A DNA stretch of 64,000 bases from Agapetus fuscipes (GCA_951799405.1 OX637338.1:2604001-2668000); one strand, 5' to 3'; counted from the first letter of the stretch, positions 31,265 through 41,782 are shown. Made by a program: numbers and translations. The notes: generated from the sequence alone by a model not told the origin.

Positions 31265-31685
31265 TATCGACGGTTAAAAGGTGATAGGGCATAAGTGACA
31301 AAAACTCAATTGTTCAGGAGAGCAGTTTAAAATTTGAGATTGCAGAAAAATGGCATAATTTTTTATCATATCGTTAAAATCAATACAGCTCTAGAATTAA
31401 AAAAAAAATTAGGCATTTATTGGCATTCTTATTAATGTGGTTTTACGATTTTTTATGTCACAAGCGCCTTTAGGACAAAAAAGGCCATAATCTTGTCGGT
31501 TAGGTACACCAAAACCATACTGCGAAAACGCAGTTGTTTGCTTGGGCATAAACAATGAAAAAATCATCGTAGAGCTATGGGGAGTGAGCGCATTAGAAAG
31601 TGCGGAAAATTTTAAGCAGGATAGCATTCATAACTCATTTTGACCAAAACATCGCTTATGCCCTACTTTCTTTTAACCGTCGATA
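31265..31685. mobile_element. Family M DNA element with long inverted ends
   Basis: TATCGACGGTTAAAAG and CTTTTAACCGTCGATA are exact inverted ends, extending imperfectly (AGGGCATAAG against CTTATGCCCT) to about 30 bp. The interior holds a 72-codon minus frame (31627-31409; includes YGFGVPNRQDYGLF and CPKGACDIKNRKTT) that I do not recognise. Single copy here; superfamily unknown. Confidence 0.65.
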
Positions 31686-31827
31686 TGGAGCTTGTCTCCT
31701 CTCTCGCCTGTGTGCAGCGACCATAAAGAGCTCGCGGGTCACTGGTTGAGCATCAATAGTCTCACCCACTACACGCGCAACACACAGCACGCAGTCACCA
31801 ACAACCTTTAAATTTTACAACATGCCG

Positions 31828-31890
31828 CGCAAGCGCAACCAAGCCACACATTTAGTGCAAATTCTTGCCTGCGTTATCCCCGCATTGGTC
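31828..31890 (-). mobile_element. Family B SINE, 3' fragment
   Basis: GCGCAACCAAGCCACACATT and CTGCGTTATCCCCGCATTGG are the B 3' end, next to a full B. Confidence 0.65.
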
Positions 31891-31917
31891 CAGTTGACAT
31901 AAACATACAAAATAAAA

Positions 31918-32466
31918 AAAAACGCAACTAATCTACACATATAGTATAACTTTTTGCCTGCGTTATCCCCGAAGGGGTCGCATGATGTGATTCGGGACTT
32001 ATTTATTTTTACAGGTAAGGGGGCCGGCCTCACACCAAACTTTCAGTTGAAGTAGTGGTGTCCCAGCTCCCGGGAGGAGGGCAGGTTCTCATTTCTAGTA
32101 AAGGCTGAGTATACCTTGTCGGTATTCATTTTGGGTTTGAAATAGACACCGAATCGGGAAATCATTTCTGACGCCCTCGGGGGGGATCGAACCCTTGCTC
32201 TCGGCATGGAATGCAAGCATTCTACCAACTGAGCTATCAATCGTACTTTTTACGAGATTTGTCGTCGCGCCAATTCTCAAGCAAGACCCAGTTGCTGTAA
32301 GACTGGATAGACCTTTTGATGACCTGATAAAGGTCTATGAATTTTTCAACCCAGCGAAAAAACAAATTTGAAAATATAAATGGTATATTTTTTGTGCTCC
32401 GCCGGGATTCGAACCCACAACCTTCCATTTACGAGTCCGAAGTGTTACCACTGGACTACGAACCGG
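31918..32466 (-). mobile_element. A-B heterodimeric SINE, complete
   Basis: On minus, an A SINE (head GGTTCGAATCCCGGCGGAGC, body to GAGAATTGGCGCGACGAC) passes through ATCTCGTAAAAAG into a full B SINE (GATAGCTCAGTTGGTAGAAT to TTAGTTGCG). Both tRNA-like heads keep boxes A and B. The joint equals those at 25705 and 38384. Confidence 0.85.
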
Positions 32467-32887
32467 ATCAAAAACCAGTAACCTAGTTTTTTTTTTTTTT
32501 AAATATTTTTACTTGCTTCTTCTGCCATGTTGAGAGCAACTGAAAGCACTTTGTCCATATACAGAGTAGCAGGTTAAGACGTTACTGTGTGTTATTATAT
32601 TATTTGTATGGGGAAACATATTGCTTCCAGGAAATATCGCTTTTGGAGCGATTTTTATTCCGATTTCAACGCCTGAATTGTTTATTAGTTGCCATGAAGT
32701 TATAGTAGCGAGGGAAGCGGCAGTTAACCTAATCAATCAATATAAAATAACTTTATTATACAAAAAGGTGGGAAAGTTTACAGCCCTACCGACACTTACC
32801 TTTGTTTCATTTTAACTTTATCTATTCTCAATAAAGATACATATAATTTCGTTTTCAGTTTCACAAAATCATAACAACTTTAAGGTT
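32467..32887. other. No recognised feature
   Basis: Opposed short frames (32509-32736 and 32621-32815) without domains. Confidence 0.4.
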
Positions 32888-32994
32888 ACATTCAACCGTA
32901 GCGTTATGTTAAAAATATATGAAATGTAAAACTCTCACTAGATGCGATATTTAAGTTTTCATATATTTTCAGGAAAACACTACGATTGAGTTTC
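32888..32994. mobile_element. Family I inverted-repeat element
   Basis: TTCAACCGTAGCGTTATGTT and GGAAAACACTACGATTGAGT are the inverted ends, with GATGCGATATTTAAG in the core. Confidence 0.6.
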
Positions 32995-33130
32995 TATGTA
33001 AATACTTTAACTGAGCATTGTTCTGTACGCCATGTATGAAACTTTTTAGTTTACACTACACAATATAATTTAAACAAAAAATTATGAATTTTGAAGGGTT
33101 GCCAGTGATATGGTAAAAGTCTCTAAAAGC

Positions 33131-33308
33131 TCTTGGGTGGAAGTCTCGACGAACGTCGATAGATTTAACCGCATCTATTTGAAGATAAACATGGCGGCGT
33201 ATCAACAGCTGATACATTTTGGAACAACCATCAGCTGTTCAGGCTCCGCCTTGTTTATAATTCCGTCCTATCTTCAATAAGAGACGGCCGTTGACACTTC
33301 CACCCTTG
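33131..33308. mobile_element. Family H inverted-repeat element, short form
   Basis: TGGGTGGAAGTCTCGACG and GACACTTCCACCCTTGG are the ends. The interior repeats GGCGGCGTATCAACAGCTGA in palindromic form (AACCATCAGCTGTTCAGGCT opposite). About 178 bp. Confidence 0.7.
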
Positions 33309-33349
33309 GACCTGAAGTCTCAAAAGGCTTGATCTTATAGTATCTATTT

Positions 33350-33660
33350 AAATAATAATATTAGGATGATTTATTTGGTGAGCGCTGTTTTTGTGTGTGT
33401 CACACCTCAAGAGCCCTCTGCGAGCTTGATCGTCGCTGTAGAAAGCGACAATTCTCAAGCAAGACCCAGTTGTTGTAAGGTTGGATGGACCTTACAGTGA
33501 CCGGTCTTTGGTAAAGGTTTATGAATTTTTCAACCCAGCGAAGAGCACATTCGTAATATAAATGGTATATTTTTGTGCTCCGCCCGCCGGGATCCGAATC
33601 CACAACCTTCCATTTACGAGTCCGAAGTGTTGCCACTACGGACTACGGACCGGTCCAAGA
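33350..33660 (-). mobile_element. Family A SINE, subtype A2
   Basis: A full A copy. The head (minus) has TTGGACCGGTCCGTAGTCCG and GTGGATTCGGATCCC, diagnostic of the subtype joined to a 5S head at 41321. Confidence 0.88.
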
Positions 33661-34379
33661 TAGCAAGCAATAAAACATGTATCATTTCCATGCAAACTGT
33701 ATGGTTTTTCGATCAGCTGTTGCAGCCAGTGCTGTCACATGATAAATGAACTACAATTTTACTTACTCCATTTCTTTCAATGATCACGATTTCAAAAAGG
33801 GATTGTCATTACTCTACTACTCAACTATTTATTACTATTCAAAATAACAGTCTATTTCATTCAGTAGAGTCAAATCTTATCCATTCATGATTTAAACGCT
33901 TTACTAAGACACTTGCGTATCGACCCATCTGCCCCTAATAAAGGAGTCCCATAAAATCCAATTTTATTCATGGCCCATTAGGATAGCGACGAGAGGGTCT
34001 CTTCTCCGTCCAGCGTGTTTGCACCCGATTCAAGGACCTCCAACAGTTTACTATCAAACTTAGGTGAATCAATATAAACCCTTCCGGTTCAAACAATTTA
34101 GACCTCGTTCCGAAAGCACTCAAAACTAAATCGCCAAGTATTAATTCAAGGTTCAGTGTTTCGCTTTCAATATTGCGGGGAAAAGGCAGAAATGCATTGA
34201 AAGTATGCAAGTGTGAAGGAGACAGATGATGACAATGCAAGAAACATTCAAGATTATTGTTTGCGTGCGTATACAGTTTGTAGAATGGAATAACAATGGA
34301 GCGATATAGACTTGCGACTCCTTGAGTCAAAAAGGGGTAGGTACTGTCGCAATAGTAGCTATGCATACCAAATATAAAT
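33661..34379. other. No recognised feature
   Basis: A 132-codon minus frame (33968-34366) has no domain or partner copy that I recognise. It could be chance or an old coding remnant. Confidence 0.35.
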
Positions 34380-34642
34380 GTAATCTAATCTGAGTTGCAA
34401 AGATATGTAACATTGTGGATTCCATGTGCATTACATGCATTCTCAGAAGCAGAAACGTACAAGTTCGCATTTACGCATGCCGCATGTGAACCTACAACAT
34501 AAATAAAATATATAAATATAAAATAAAATATCAACATACACCTTGCAACTCCTGCCGACCTTCCCTGAAACAGGAGTGACATTGGCAAAAACTATTTTCT
34601 ACAGCATAGGTGGTCAGTCGCATACCAACCTATAAGTCAAGG
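34380..34642 (-). mobile_element. Family C element, full length
   Basis: TAATCTAATCTGAGTTGCAA, CATGCCGCATGTGAACCTAC, ACAGGAGTGACATTGGCAAA, CTATAAGTCAAGGAAC. Contains a small AT expansion. Confidence 0.88.
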
Positions 34643-34669
34643 AACAATGATGGGAAAATAAAACACAAA

Positions 34670-34800
34670 GTTTTTATTTGCGAGTTGATTTATTTCCTCG
34701 AGGGCTTTCGGTGTAATCACACTATTATCAAGAGGACAACTCGAAAGCGCTCGAGTAGATAAATCGACACGAGAAGAAAAACATTGTGTTTTATTTTTTC
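34670..34800. repeat. Imperfect inverted module with CGAAAGCGCTCGAG
   Basis: GAGTTGATTTATTTCCTCGA and CGAAAGCGCTCGAGTAGATA face each other around ACTATTATCAAGAGGACAAC. The left half recurs at 7088-7125 and 16905. Possibly another Penelope-like end. Confidence 0.4.
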
Positions 34801-34995
34801 CATTGTTAACTTATAATGAATCTACACAATGTCAATACACAAATCCTCAACTTTTTAAATGTTATCTGTAAGTTTTTTGTTCAGACTACAGCATTTATCA
34901 AGGTTGTACAAGAGTTTAAGCGTCGAGATTCTTATTTGAAATCCAGGCCTCCTAGTGAGTATTTTAGTTTTCCCAAATTATTTATTGCTCGTATT

Positions 34996-35242
34996 CTTTG
35001 ACTTATAGGTTGGTATGAGGCTGACCACCAATACTGTAAAAAATGGTTCACTTTGCCAATGTCACCCCTGTTTCAGGGAATGTCGGCAAGAGTTGCAGGG
35101 CTTATGTTCATTTGAGGTTTGGATTTTATTTGTAAGTACACAATCAGCATTTGTAAGCGCGAACTACACGTGTTTGTTTGTGGGCATACATCTGAGAGCT
35201 TTGAATGAATATATCCTTGCAACTTAGATTATAGATTATAGA
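34996..35242 (+). mobile_element. Family C element, full length and young
   Basis: Almost identical to 27906-28156 across about 245 bp, including tail GATTATAGATTATAGAT. Contains the same 70-codon frame (35015-35227) with one residue changed. Confidence 0.92.
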
Positions 35243-35248
35243 TAGGTA

Positions 35249-35362
35249 GTTATATTGTAGGTCCACATGCGGCATGTGTGAGCGCGAAATTATGCGTGTC
35301 TGCTTCTGGGAATGCATTTAATATGTATCTCAAATGATACATATCTTTGTAACTTAGATTTA
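35249..35362 (+). mobile_element. Family C element, 3' half
   Basis: TATTGTAGGTCCACATGCGG, GTGTCTGCTTCTGGGAATGC, tail TTAGATTTAGATT. It sits 6 bp after the previous copy. Confidence 0.82.
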
Positions 35363-35658
35363 GATTGGTACAACCTTCACTTCAGTTTACACGTAAAATA
35401 TTGTACTTGAGGGACTAGATACGTTTCAGTTTAAATACCTACAAACAGATTGCGCGACCTTGTTAAACGGACTGTCAACTTAAAGAAAATCTTTTTCCGA
35501 CAGAATTTTAAACGTTTACAGTAATTTTCTTTTACAGTTTATTCCACTGTGAAACTTTGAAATTCACCCATCCAGTCTTCCGAGAAAAACTTAATCTCCT
35601 TAGGTCGTAGTCGAGTGAATTCGTTTTATAAACTTTGCACAAAAGGTAGTTTATGGGT

Positions 35659-35850
35659 CTAAATCTAAATCTAAATCTAAGCTGCAAAGATATGTATCAT
35701 TTGAGATTCATATTAAATGCATCCCCACAAGCAGACATGCATAATTTCGCGCTTACACAATATGCCGCATGTGGACCTACAATATAAAAAACCCAGCTCT
35801 CAAATGAACATAAGCCCTGCAACTCTTGCCGACCTTTCCTGAAGCAGGTA
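35659..35850 (-). mobile_element. Family C element, 5' truncated
   Basis: (CTAAAT)n tail, AGCTGCAAAGATATGTATCA, ACTCTTGCCGACCTTTCCTG, stopping at GAAGCAGG. Confidence 0.85.
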
Positions 35851-36004
35851 ATTGTCTGAAATCAAAATCAGCAATCTAGGATTTTTGCTAACGTGAGATA
35901 AAAGTACTAAAATGATTTCCTATGTTTCTCTTTACTTATCTGAAAACAATGTAGATTTCCGTCTTTGATTCTACACGACTCAATATATGCTACGATATGA
36001 AAAC

Positions 36005-36165
36005 TACGAATAAAAAAAATGTGAATAAGCCACGCATATAGTGTACTTTCTTGCCGCGTTCTCCCCGACGGTGTAGTATTCAGTGGGTGTAATCTATTTA
36101 TTTTTATAGGTAAGTGCAGAGCTCCCGAGGGGGCTGGTACTCATTCCTAGTGAAGGTGAGGAGAA
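36005..36165 (-). mobile_element. Family B SINE, internally deleted
   Basis: GTGTACTTTCTTGCCGCGTT, TTTATAGGTAAGTGCAGAGC and GGGGGCTGGTACTCATTCCT. The central inverted segment is lost. Confidence 0.7.
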
Positions 36166-36295
36166 TTGAATTGCGCAATTGTGGACCTGTTATTTTAAGC
36201 AATAAATTATTTAATGCATTTTTTCCAATACTCATCTGGAACTTATATATTTTGTTAAGCTGAATTTTATGACTGAACTCACACCAATAAACCCG

Positions 36296-36375
36296 GTCCA
36301 TAGTCTAATGGTTAACGCTTTGGACTCGTGATTGGAATATAGTTGGTTCGAATCCTGGCGGAGCAAAAGGAATAT
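36296..36375 (+). mobile_element. tRNA-like head related to family A
   Basis: GGTCCATAGTCTAATGGTTA, GGACTCGTGATTGGAA, GGTTCGAATCCTGGCGGAGC. Like the copy at 7140 it keeps GGTTAAC and CTCGTGA, perhaps an older head type. Confidence 0.65.
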
Positions 36376-36464
36376 ACTTTGTATGTATATGTTAAGCTAA
36401 AAAAATTACAAAAAATATTGTTAAAAACTAGCTTAAAACAACTGTTTCATGAAATTGTCGGTTT

Positions 36465-36697
36465 TATTGCCGAGGGGGGCAAGTAAGCCGATCTATCTAG
36501 CATATTTGGAATAGAATACCGTTGGTTCGATCCCCGCTTGTGTCATTTGACTATAACTTTGACCCTGGTGCATCAGATGTCATTGGGTAATTATTAATGA
36601 ATAATTCTTGGAAATACAAAAAATAATGAATTATTAATTGATGATGTTAATACCTGTTTCTGGCCAAACAGAATTGGTTGGTGAATTGCATTCTAAT
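36465..36697 (+). mobile_element. Family D SINE
   Basis: TTATTGCCGAGGGGGGCAAG (box A of Ser/Leu-type tRNA), GTTGGTTCGATCCCCGC (box B), ACTTTGACCCTGGTGCATCA, CTGTTTCTGGCCAAACAGAA. It ends where a LINE-1 tail begins. Confidence 0.8.
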
Positions 36698-37262
36698 CTA
36701 ATCTAATCTAAGCTGCAAAGATATATATCATTTAAGATTTATATTAAATGCATTCCCACAAGCAGATATGTATAATTTCGCACAAACACATGCCGCATGT
36801 GGACCTACAATATAAAAACCCAATCTCAAATGAACATAAGCCTTGCAACTCTTGCCGTCCTTCCCTGAAACAGGGGTGACATTGGCAAAGTGAACCAATT
36901 TTTTATATTATGGGTGGTCAGCCGCATATCAACCTATAAGTCAAGGAACATACATGACAAATTACATTTTTTTAAATCAATAAATAACAATATATACATG
37001 GACATAAAAAACTAAATCATAAAACCAATTTCACTTTAACAAACCCTAGCCGCCAACATCACAGATCAACCGCCATTTCTTTCTATCCTTGCATACTTCT
37101 TTCATTTCCTCCAGAGTCATAACCTTCTTCATACAAGCTCTTCTTTTATTATGACTCTGGATATTCCATTCATTCGCAATTTCGGATATTTGGTCCATCC
37201 ATACCTTTCTCGGTCTTCCTCTACCACGACATCCATCTATCCATCCTCTACCACGGCATTCG
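36692..37262 (-). pseudogene. LINE-1 (RTE-like) 3' end with C-type 3' UTR
   Basis: From the (CTAAT)n tail through a C unit (to 36955) and the spacer to the ORF end. The minus-strand protein has GRPRKVWMDQI, NEWNIQSHNKRRACMKKVM and KEVCKDRKKWRLICDVGG, matching 24100-24262. Third locus linking C to this ORF. Confidence 0.88.
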
Positions 37263-37884
37263 TCTTCATAAATCTATTTTTATATTTAAAAAAAAGGGCA
37301 GATCGCTTTGTGTCGGTATTTGTACTTTAAAATCAATTTGAAAAATATGCATTACTTTCGATATTACATTGAAACTATGTATGTACTGAAACAGTTTATA
37401 AAGGGATTGTGGAATTTTGTATCTCGCTCTGCTTGCAGTCTCCGTGTGGGTTTGCGGTCCGCGAGAAGTTTCTCGCCTGCTCGGGAACGGCCGCAGCTTT
37501 ACGACGACTTACCATAATAATTAAGCGAAATAAAGTGTTTATTTACCTAAGTTGCAGGGCTGGTGTGCTCTCTAACGCGGCGTGGCAACTGAGATAACCA
37601 CAGCTCGCCCAGGGAAAATATAGCACTTACCGTGTTATTCTCAAACAGCAGAACCATGGCTTATCCGCAGCCTAGAGTGTATTTTCCGTACAAAAAAAAA
37701 TGAGCCTTAGATCAGCCATGAATCAGGTGTTTTGTGAATAGCAGTGTTAGTGTCTAATTAGGCAATAACCTAACTCATTATGTACAAGATTAGAACTGGA
37801 TACGTTGTAAAAAGTTGAATAACGACACTTATAAGTTGAATAGCCATGTACTTAGTTACGTATCATTTAAATAAATAAGAAATA
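37263..37884. other. No recognised feature
   Basis: A less AT-rich patch at 37430-37510 (GGTTTGCGGTCCGCGAGAAG) has two short overlapping plus frames without known domains. Confidence 0.4.
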
Positions 37885-38165
37885 ATTGTTAACTAGGCTA
37901 CGCATACAGTGTAAATTCTTGCATGCGTTATCCCCGTAACGATTTCGAACCAATTAATTTTTGCAGGTAAGGGGGCCGGTCTCACGCAACTACTTCACTT
38001 GGAGTGGGGGTTTCTCAGCTTCCATGGGGGGCTGGTTTTTATTTCTTGTGAAGGCTGAGCAAGCCTTGCCAGTATTTGGGTTTGAAATAAACACCGAAAC
38101 GGGAAATTATCCCTCGGTGGGGATCAAACCCGAGCTATCGGCATGGAATACAAGCATTCTAGCAT
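37885..38165 (-). mobile_element. Family B SINE
   Basis: GTAAATTCTTGCATGCGTTA, TGCAGGTAAGGGGGCCGGTC, TTTGAAATAAACACCGAAAC, head CCGAGCTATCGGCATGGAAT. Confidence 0.85.
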
Positions 38166-38204
38166 TCAGACTTGATTGCTATCGACCAGAGCTCAGGTCG
38201 AATC

Positions 38205-38380
38205 ATCGACAAGGTTTACTCAGGCCTTCACAAGAAATAAGTACAAGCACCATCGGGAGCTAGAGAACCGCAACTTCAACTGAAGAGGTTGGTGTAAGGT
38301 CAACCTCCTTAAATGTACAAAATAATAGGTTCCATTCGCCAAATACCACCTCTTCAAGAGTTTGTATGTGTAGATTAGTA
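38205..38380 (+). mobile_element. Family B SINE, 3' half, inverted
   Basis: CGACAAGGTTTACTCAGGCC, AACTGAAGAGGTTGGTGTAA, GTATGTGTAGATTAG. It faces B copies on both sides. Confidence 0.75.
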
Positions 38381-38383
38381 GCA

Positions 38384-38690
38384 ACTAAGCTACACATATA
38401 GTGTAACTTCTTGTCTGCGTTTCCCTGAAGGGGTCGCATGTGGCGCTTCGGGACCTATTTATTTTTACGGGTAAGGGGGCCGGCCTCACACCAGCTCCCG
38501 GGGGGGCTGGTTCTCATTTCTTGTGAAGGCTGAGTAAGGCATTGAGATCGAACCCTTGCTCTCGGCATGGATTGCAAGCATTCTACCGATTGAGCTATCA
38601 ACCTTTTTACGAGCTTGGTCGTCGTCGCTTCAAAGCGCCAATTCTCAAGCAAGACCCAGTTGCTGTAAGGCTGGATGGATCTTTGTTTTT
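38384..38690 (-). mobile_element. A-B composite SINE, A part truncated
   Basis: B on minus (GTGTAACTTCTTGTCTGCGT to the head GATTGAGCTATCAACC) is preceded on minus by the A body (CAACTGGGTCTTGCTTGAG, GACCAAGCTCGTAAAAAGG). Same joint as 25705 and 31918. Confidence 0.82.
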
Positions 38691-39204
38691 TTTTAAATGC
38701 TGCATATCACCGTCATGATTTTTTTCGTAATAATTTGTAAGTAGACGTATAGCTCATCGTATTCGCTGTTCAGGTAGCATAAACAAACATAATACAGTAT
38801 GTAATATATGCTAATGACGCGCCACGTGTGTTTTACGAGTTTATATAGGGCGGGCTCAGTGTCTTAAAATATTAAGACTCTACTTACATAAAAAGGACGT
38901 AAAATTTTTCCATAAAAAAAATGGAAAAGCAAACGACGTGAGGATGTTGTGTGTTTCACAAAAAAATTTCAGGCTTTTCCGGGAAAACAAATATTTTTTC
39001 CTCACTTTTTATCAAATTTTTGCTACGTTGTCTGTAGAAGAGACAAGTCACATGATGGCTACGGATTATAGACTACGGACTCAACAACAAAACGTTAAGA
39101 AAACCGTTCTTCTCTACAACCGCTTCGTAATTTTTTTTTTAACTCTTTGCAAAATATTTACCATTATAATAACTACACAGTTTTTTTTTATTCGGATATT
39201 AGTG
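38691..39204. other. No recognised feature
   Basis: AT-rich; the 38938-39255 frame lacks a domain and runs into a D SINE. Confidence 0.4.
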
Positions 39205-39416
39205 TGTCGGTGTTATGGCCGCGGATATCAAGTCAGGTTATTTGTAACCGGATAACGTTGGTTCATCAATGCGTTGGTTCGAATCCCGCGACGATAACTT
39301 CGACCCTGGTTGCCGTTGCATGCACACAAGCTTCTGCTTTCGCACGAAGACAACTGGCCCGGAAAAATAGGTTGGTGAATTGCATTCCTTTCCACAAATC
39401 TATTTAAAAAAAAAAA
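39205..39416 (+). mobile_element. Family D SINE, variant body
   Basis: GTCGGTGTTATGGCCGCGGA, TGGTTCGAATCCCGCGACG, CTTTCGCACGAAGACAACTG, GTTGGTGAATTGCATTCC, A-rich tail. It shares the GAAGACAACT body with 16078 rather than the TAATTATTAAT body of 36465 and 48378. Confidence 0.82.
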
Positions 39417-39456
39417 TTAGACGAACCATTATAAGAGAATTTATATTATTCTCGAC

Positions 39457-39487
39457 GTTTCGTTAGCGACGTAGCCAACGTCTTCAG
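39457..39487 (-). ncRNA. Hammerhead-ribozyme-like core
   Basis: Minus strand: CTGAAGA, a G-U-containing stem GTTGGC/GCTAAC, then GAAAC. Located in a GACGTTTCG...CTTCAGAAG module typical of Penelope-like ends. Flanking stems unresolved. Confidence 0.4.
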
Positions 39488-39631
39488 AAGACACCCTCTC
39501 TGCACGACAACTGAAAATGAACACGTCGTGTTTATCGCTTTATTTCATTTTTAATTACAAATTTAATTGATCATCCCACGTCAGCTGCTGATCATGAAAC
39601 AGAGAGTCCATTAAAAAAATAAAATGGAAGA

Positions 39632-39740
39632 GAAAAGTGGTTGACATAAGGCGTTACCTGTAAAATAAATAGGCCCACTCGCCACATGCGGAAAACAAGA
39701 AGTTACACAATATGTTTAGCTTAGTATCGTTTTAGTTTTA
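39632..39740 (+). mobile_element. Family B SINE, 3' fragment
   Basis: AAAGTGGTTGACATAAGGCG, AATAGGCCCACTCGCCACAT, GAAGTTACACAATATGTTTA. Confidence 0.75.
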
Positions 39741-40399
39741 GTAATCAATATTGCCCGCAAATTGGAACGTGGGAAGACCTCTGGTATAAGGCATGAAGTA
39801 CAGAATGTCTGGAAGATTGCCAAATGTTTATCGAATTAAGTTTGTGAATCGCACCCTGAAATTAGGTCAGACAACTTACAAATGAATATTTTTATGTTTT
39901 TCTACTCCCATTTGGTAATTTACTAATTACAAAACGGCTAACGCAATCACAATGCCATACATTTCTACACCCGTTGCATAATGTTACATTATGCAACCGG
40001 TAACCGTGTTAAAATGAACATGTGCGCATGCGCATTGTCAGAATTGGAACCATTTTTTAATTTCAAATGTCAACCTTGTATGGGGGTATGAAGACCTGTC
40101 AATCCAAGATGGCCGCAAGCGATCAGCTGATTAGGCTTCATACAATCTTAGTGATATTCGGTAGGTAGGAATTACCGTGGTGATGACACTTTCAGCCCTG
40201 TTCAGATGAAAATAAATAAGTATATTTTATGTGTAGAGTCAAATAAAAATTGTTAATAGTGCTAAAATTTATCGAATTTATTTATCGGATTGCTCCAAAT
40301 AAAGCTTTCCTTTTTTCAATGGAAAATAAAAGGCTTGAAAGGAAAACAATACAAAAAATTTCACCGCAAAAAATAAACAAACTCAAAAAGTTACTTGGT
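39741..40399. other. No recognised feature
   Basis: No family match or ORF. CAAGATGGCCGCAAGCGATC near 40105 is GC-richer than its surroundings. Confidence 0.4.
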
Positions 40400-40615
40400 T
40401 AATAGGTGAGTATGAGGTTGATCACCTATGCTGTACAAATTTGGTTCACCTGCCAATACAACTGCAGGGCATATGTTTATTTGAGTTTTGGGTTTGAATG
40501 TTTAAGCTTATATGCAGGATGTAAAAGCGCGACCTTATACATATGTGTCGGCTTGTGGGCATGAATTCAATATGAAACCTAAATATAATTTATTTTTACA
40601 ACTTAGGTTAGATTA
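40400..40615 (+). mobile_element. Family C element, divergent
   Basis: AATAGGTGAGTATGAGGTTG, GGTTCACCTGCCAAT, GTAAAAGCGCGACCTTATAC, tail TTAGGTTAGATTAGAT. It diverges widely from the young copies. Confidence 0.72.
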
Positions 40616-40746
40616 GATAATCGAAGGGAATGATAAATCACACGTTTTGACAAAGTAAGGTTTTAATTACTTCAAATGGACGAGTACATTATAATGACTA
40701 TTATTCACTATTTTGTTAATTCTCTCATGGTCGTAGAAAAAGTATT

Positions 40747-40868
40747 GTATGCCACTGCACTTAATTAGTCTTTGTAACACTCGTGCTTTCTATTGTGCCA
40801 TTCGGCTGCGCCTCATGGCACAAACTAGCACTCGTGTTAAAAAGACTATCATTACTTGGCAGTGGCAT
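40747..40868. repeat. Imperfect foldback, about 50-bp arms
   Basis: TATGCCACTGCACTTAATTA and its partner TTACTTGGCAGTGGCATA bound the structure. Inside, GTCTTTGTAACACTCGTGC pairs with GCACTCGTGTTAAAAAGAC. The tip is TGTGCCATTCGG...TGGCACA. MITE or hairpin RNA precursor. Confidence 0.65.
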
Positions 40869-41320
40869 AAATAACTTTTTTGTGATATTTCTGTTGATTA
40901 TAATGACCATTATAAACAATATTAATGAGGCGCACAACCTCATCGCACCATAACTAATGTCAAACGAGTGCATAAAGTAGAGGCAAATATATTTCATTAC
41001 AAAGATTTATTGTTCTTTTTTCTTTAAAGTAAACAAATTAAGAAATGATTTGCGGTCTAACCATGACTCAATCTGAATCATTACTTGAAATTCTATATCT
41101 TTAATTTGAGGATGAATGCATTTTTTTTACCATTATGTTGCAAATCTTACAGGTAACACGCCAAAACAGCGCCGGTTCGAGTCAGGTCCTCTTGATGCAG
41201 CAGATGTCATTGAATTTCTATTGAATATCTCTTCACAAATAAAATCAAATCGTAAGTTATTATAGGCACAGCAATACTAAAGCGCGTTATTGTTAATGTT
41301 GGCATATTATGTTGACATTT
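40869..41320. other. Mostly unassigned
   Basis: CGCCGGTTCGAGTCAGGTCC and GCAGCAGATGTCATTGAAT near 41170-41215 may be a worn D SINE. Not firm enough to call separately. Confidence 0.35.
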
Positions 41321-41775
41321 GTAAACGACGTTAGCCATGTTGAAAGCACCGGTTCCCATAGATCACCGAAGTTAAGCAACATTGGGCGTGGTCAGTGCTT
41401 GGATGAGTAACCGCTCAGGTACACCGCGTGTTGTTGGCATCTTGGACCGGTCCGAAGTCCGTAGTGGCAACACTTCGGACTCGTAAATGGAAGGTTGTGG
41501 ATTCGGATCCCGGCGGAGCACAAAAATATACCATTTATATTTCGAATGTGCTCTTCGCTGGGTTGAAAAATTCATAAACCTTTACCAATGACCGGTCACC
41601 AAAGGTCCATCCAGCCTTACAGCAACTGGGTCTTGCTTGAGTATTGGCGCTTTGTAGCGACGACCAAGCTCGTAAACCTCTGCGGCACTACAACAAGTGT
41701 CATAGACCCCTAGAGTCTTTAGAATCTAGGGAATCTCCCGCACAGGATTTCTTAAAAAAAAAAAAAAGTGTCTTT
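41321..41775 (+). mobile_element. Chimeric SINE: 5S rRNA head + family A + polyA-type tail
   Basis: 41321-41438 aligns across a whole 5S rRNA (about 118 nt): TTGAAAGCACCGGTTC, GATCACCGAAGTTAAGCAAC, TTGGATGAGTAACCGC, ACACCGCGTGTTGTTGGC. This includes the 5S internal promoter region (box A, intermediate element, box C; a few substitutions). ATCTTGGACC leads straight into an A2 tRNA-like head (CGGACTCGTAAATGG) and A body. The tail (CACTACAACAAGTGTCATAG to GGATTTCTT and An) differs from the usual (ATT)n. Linker remnants at 33660, 56694 and 63104 show this is a family, not a chance neighbour. Confidence 0.85.
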
Positions 41776-41782
41776 TAGCTGA

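Noticed and set aside
33968..34366. 132-codon minus frame as a host gene
   Set aside because: No domain, no splice context and no codon signature; left as unassigned.
41321..41438. Functional 5S rRNA gene
   Set aside because: Several substitutions in conserved 5S positions, no T-run terminator directly after it, and direct fusion to a tRNA-like SINE.
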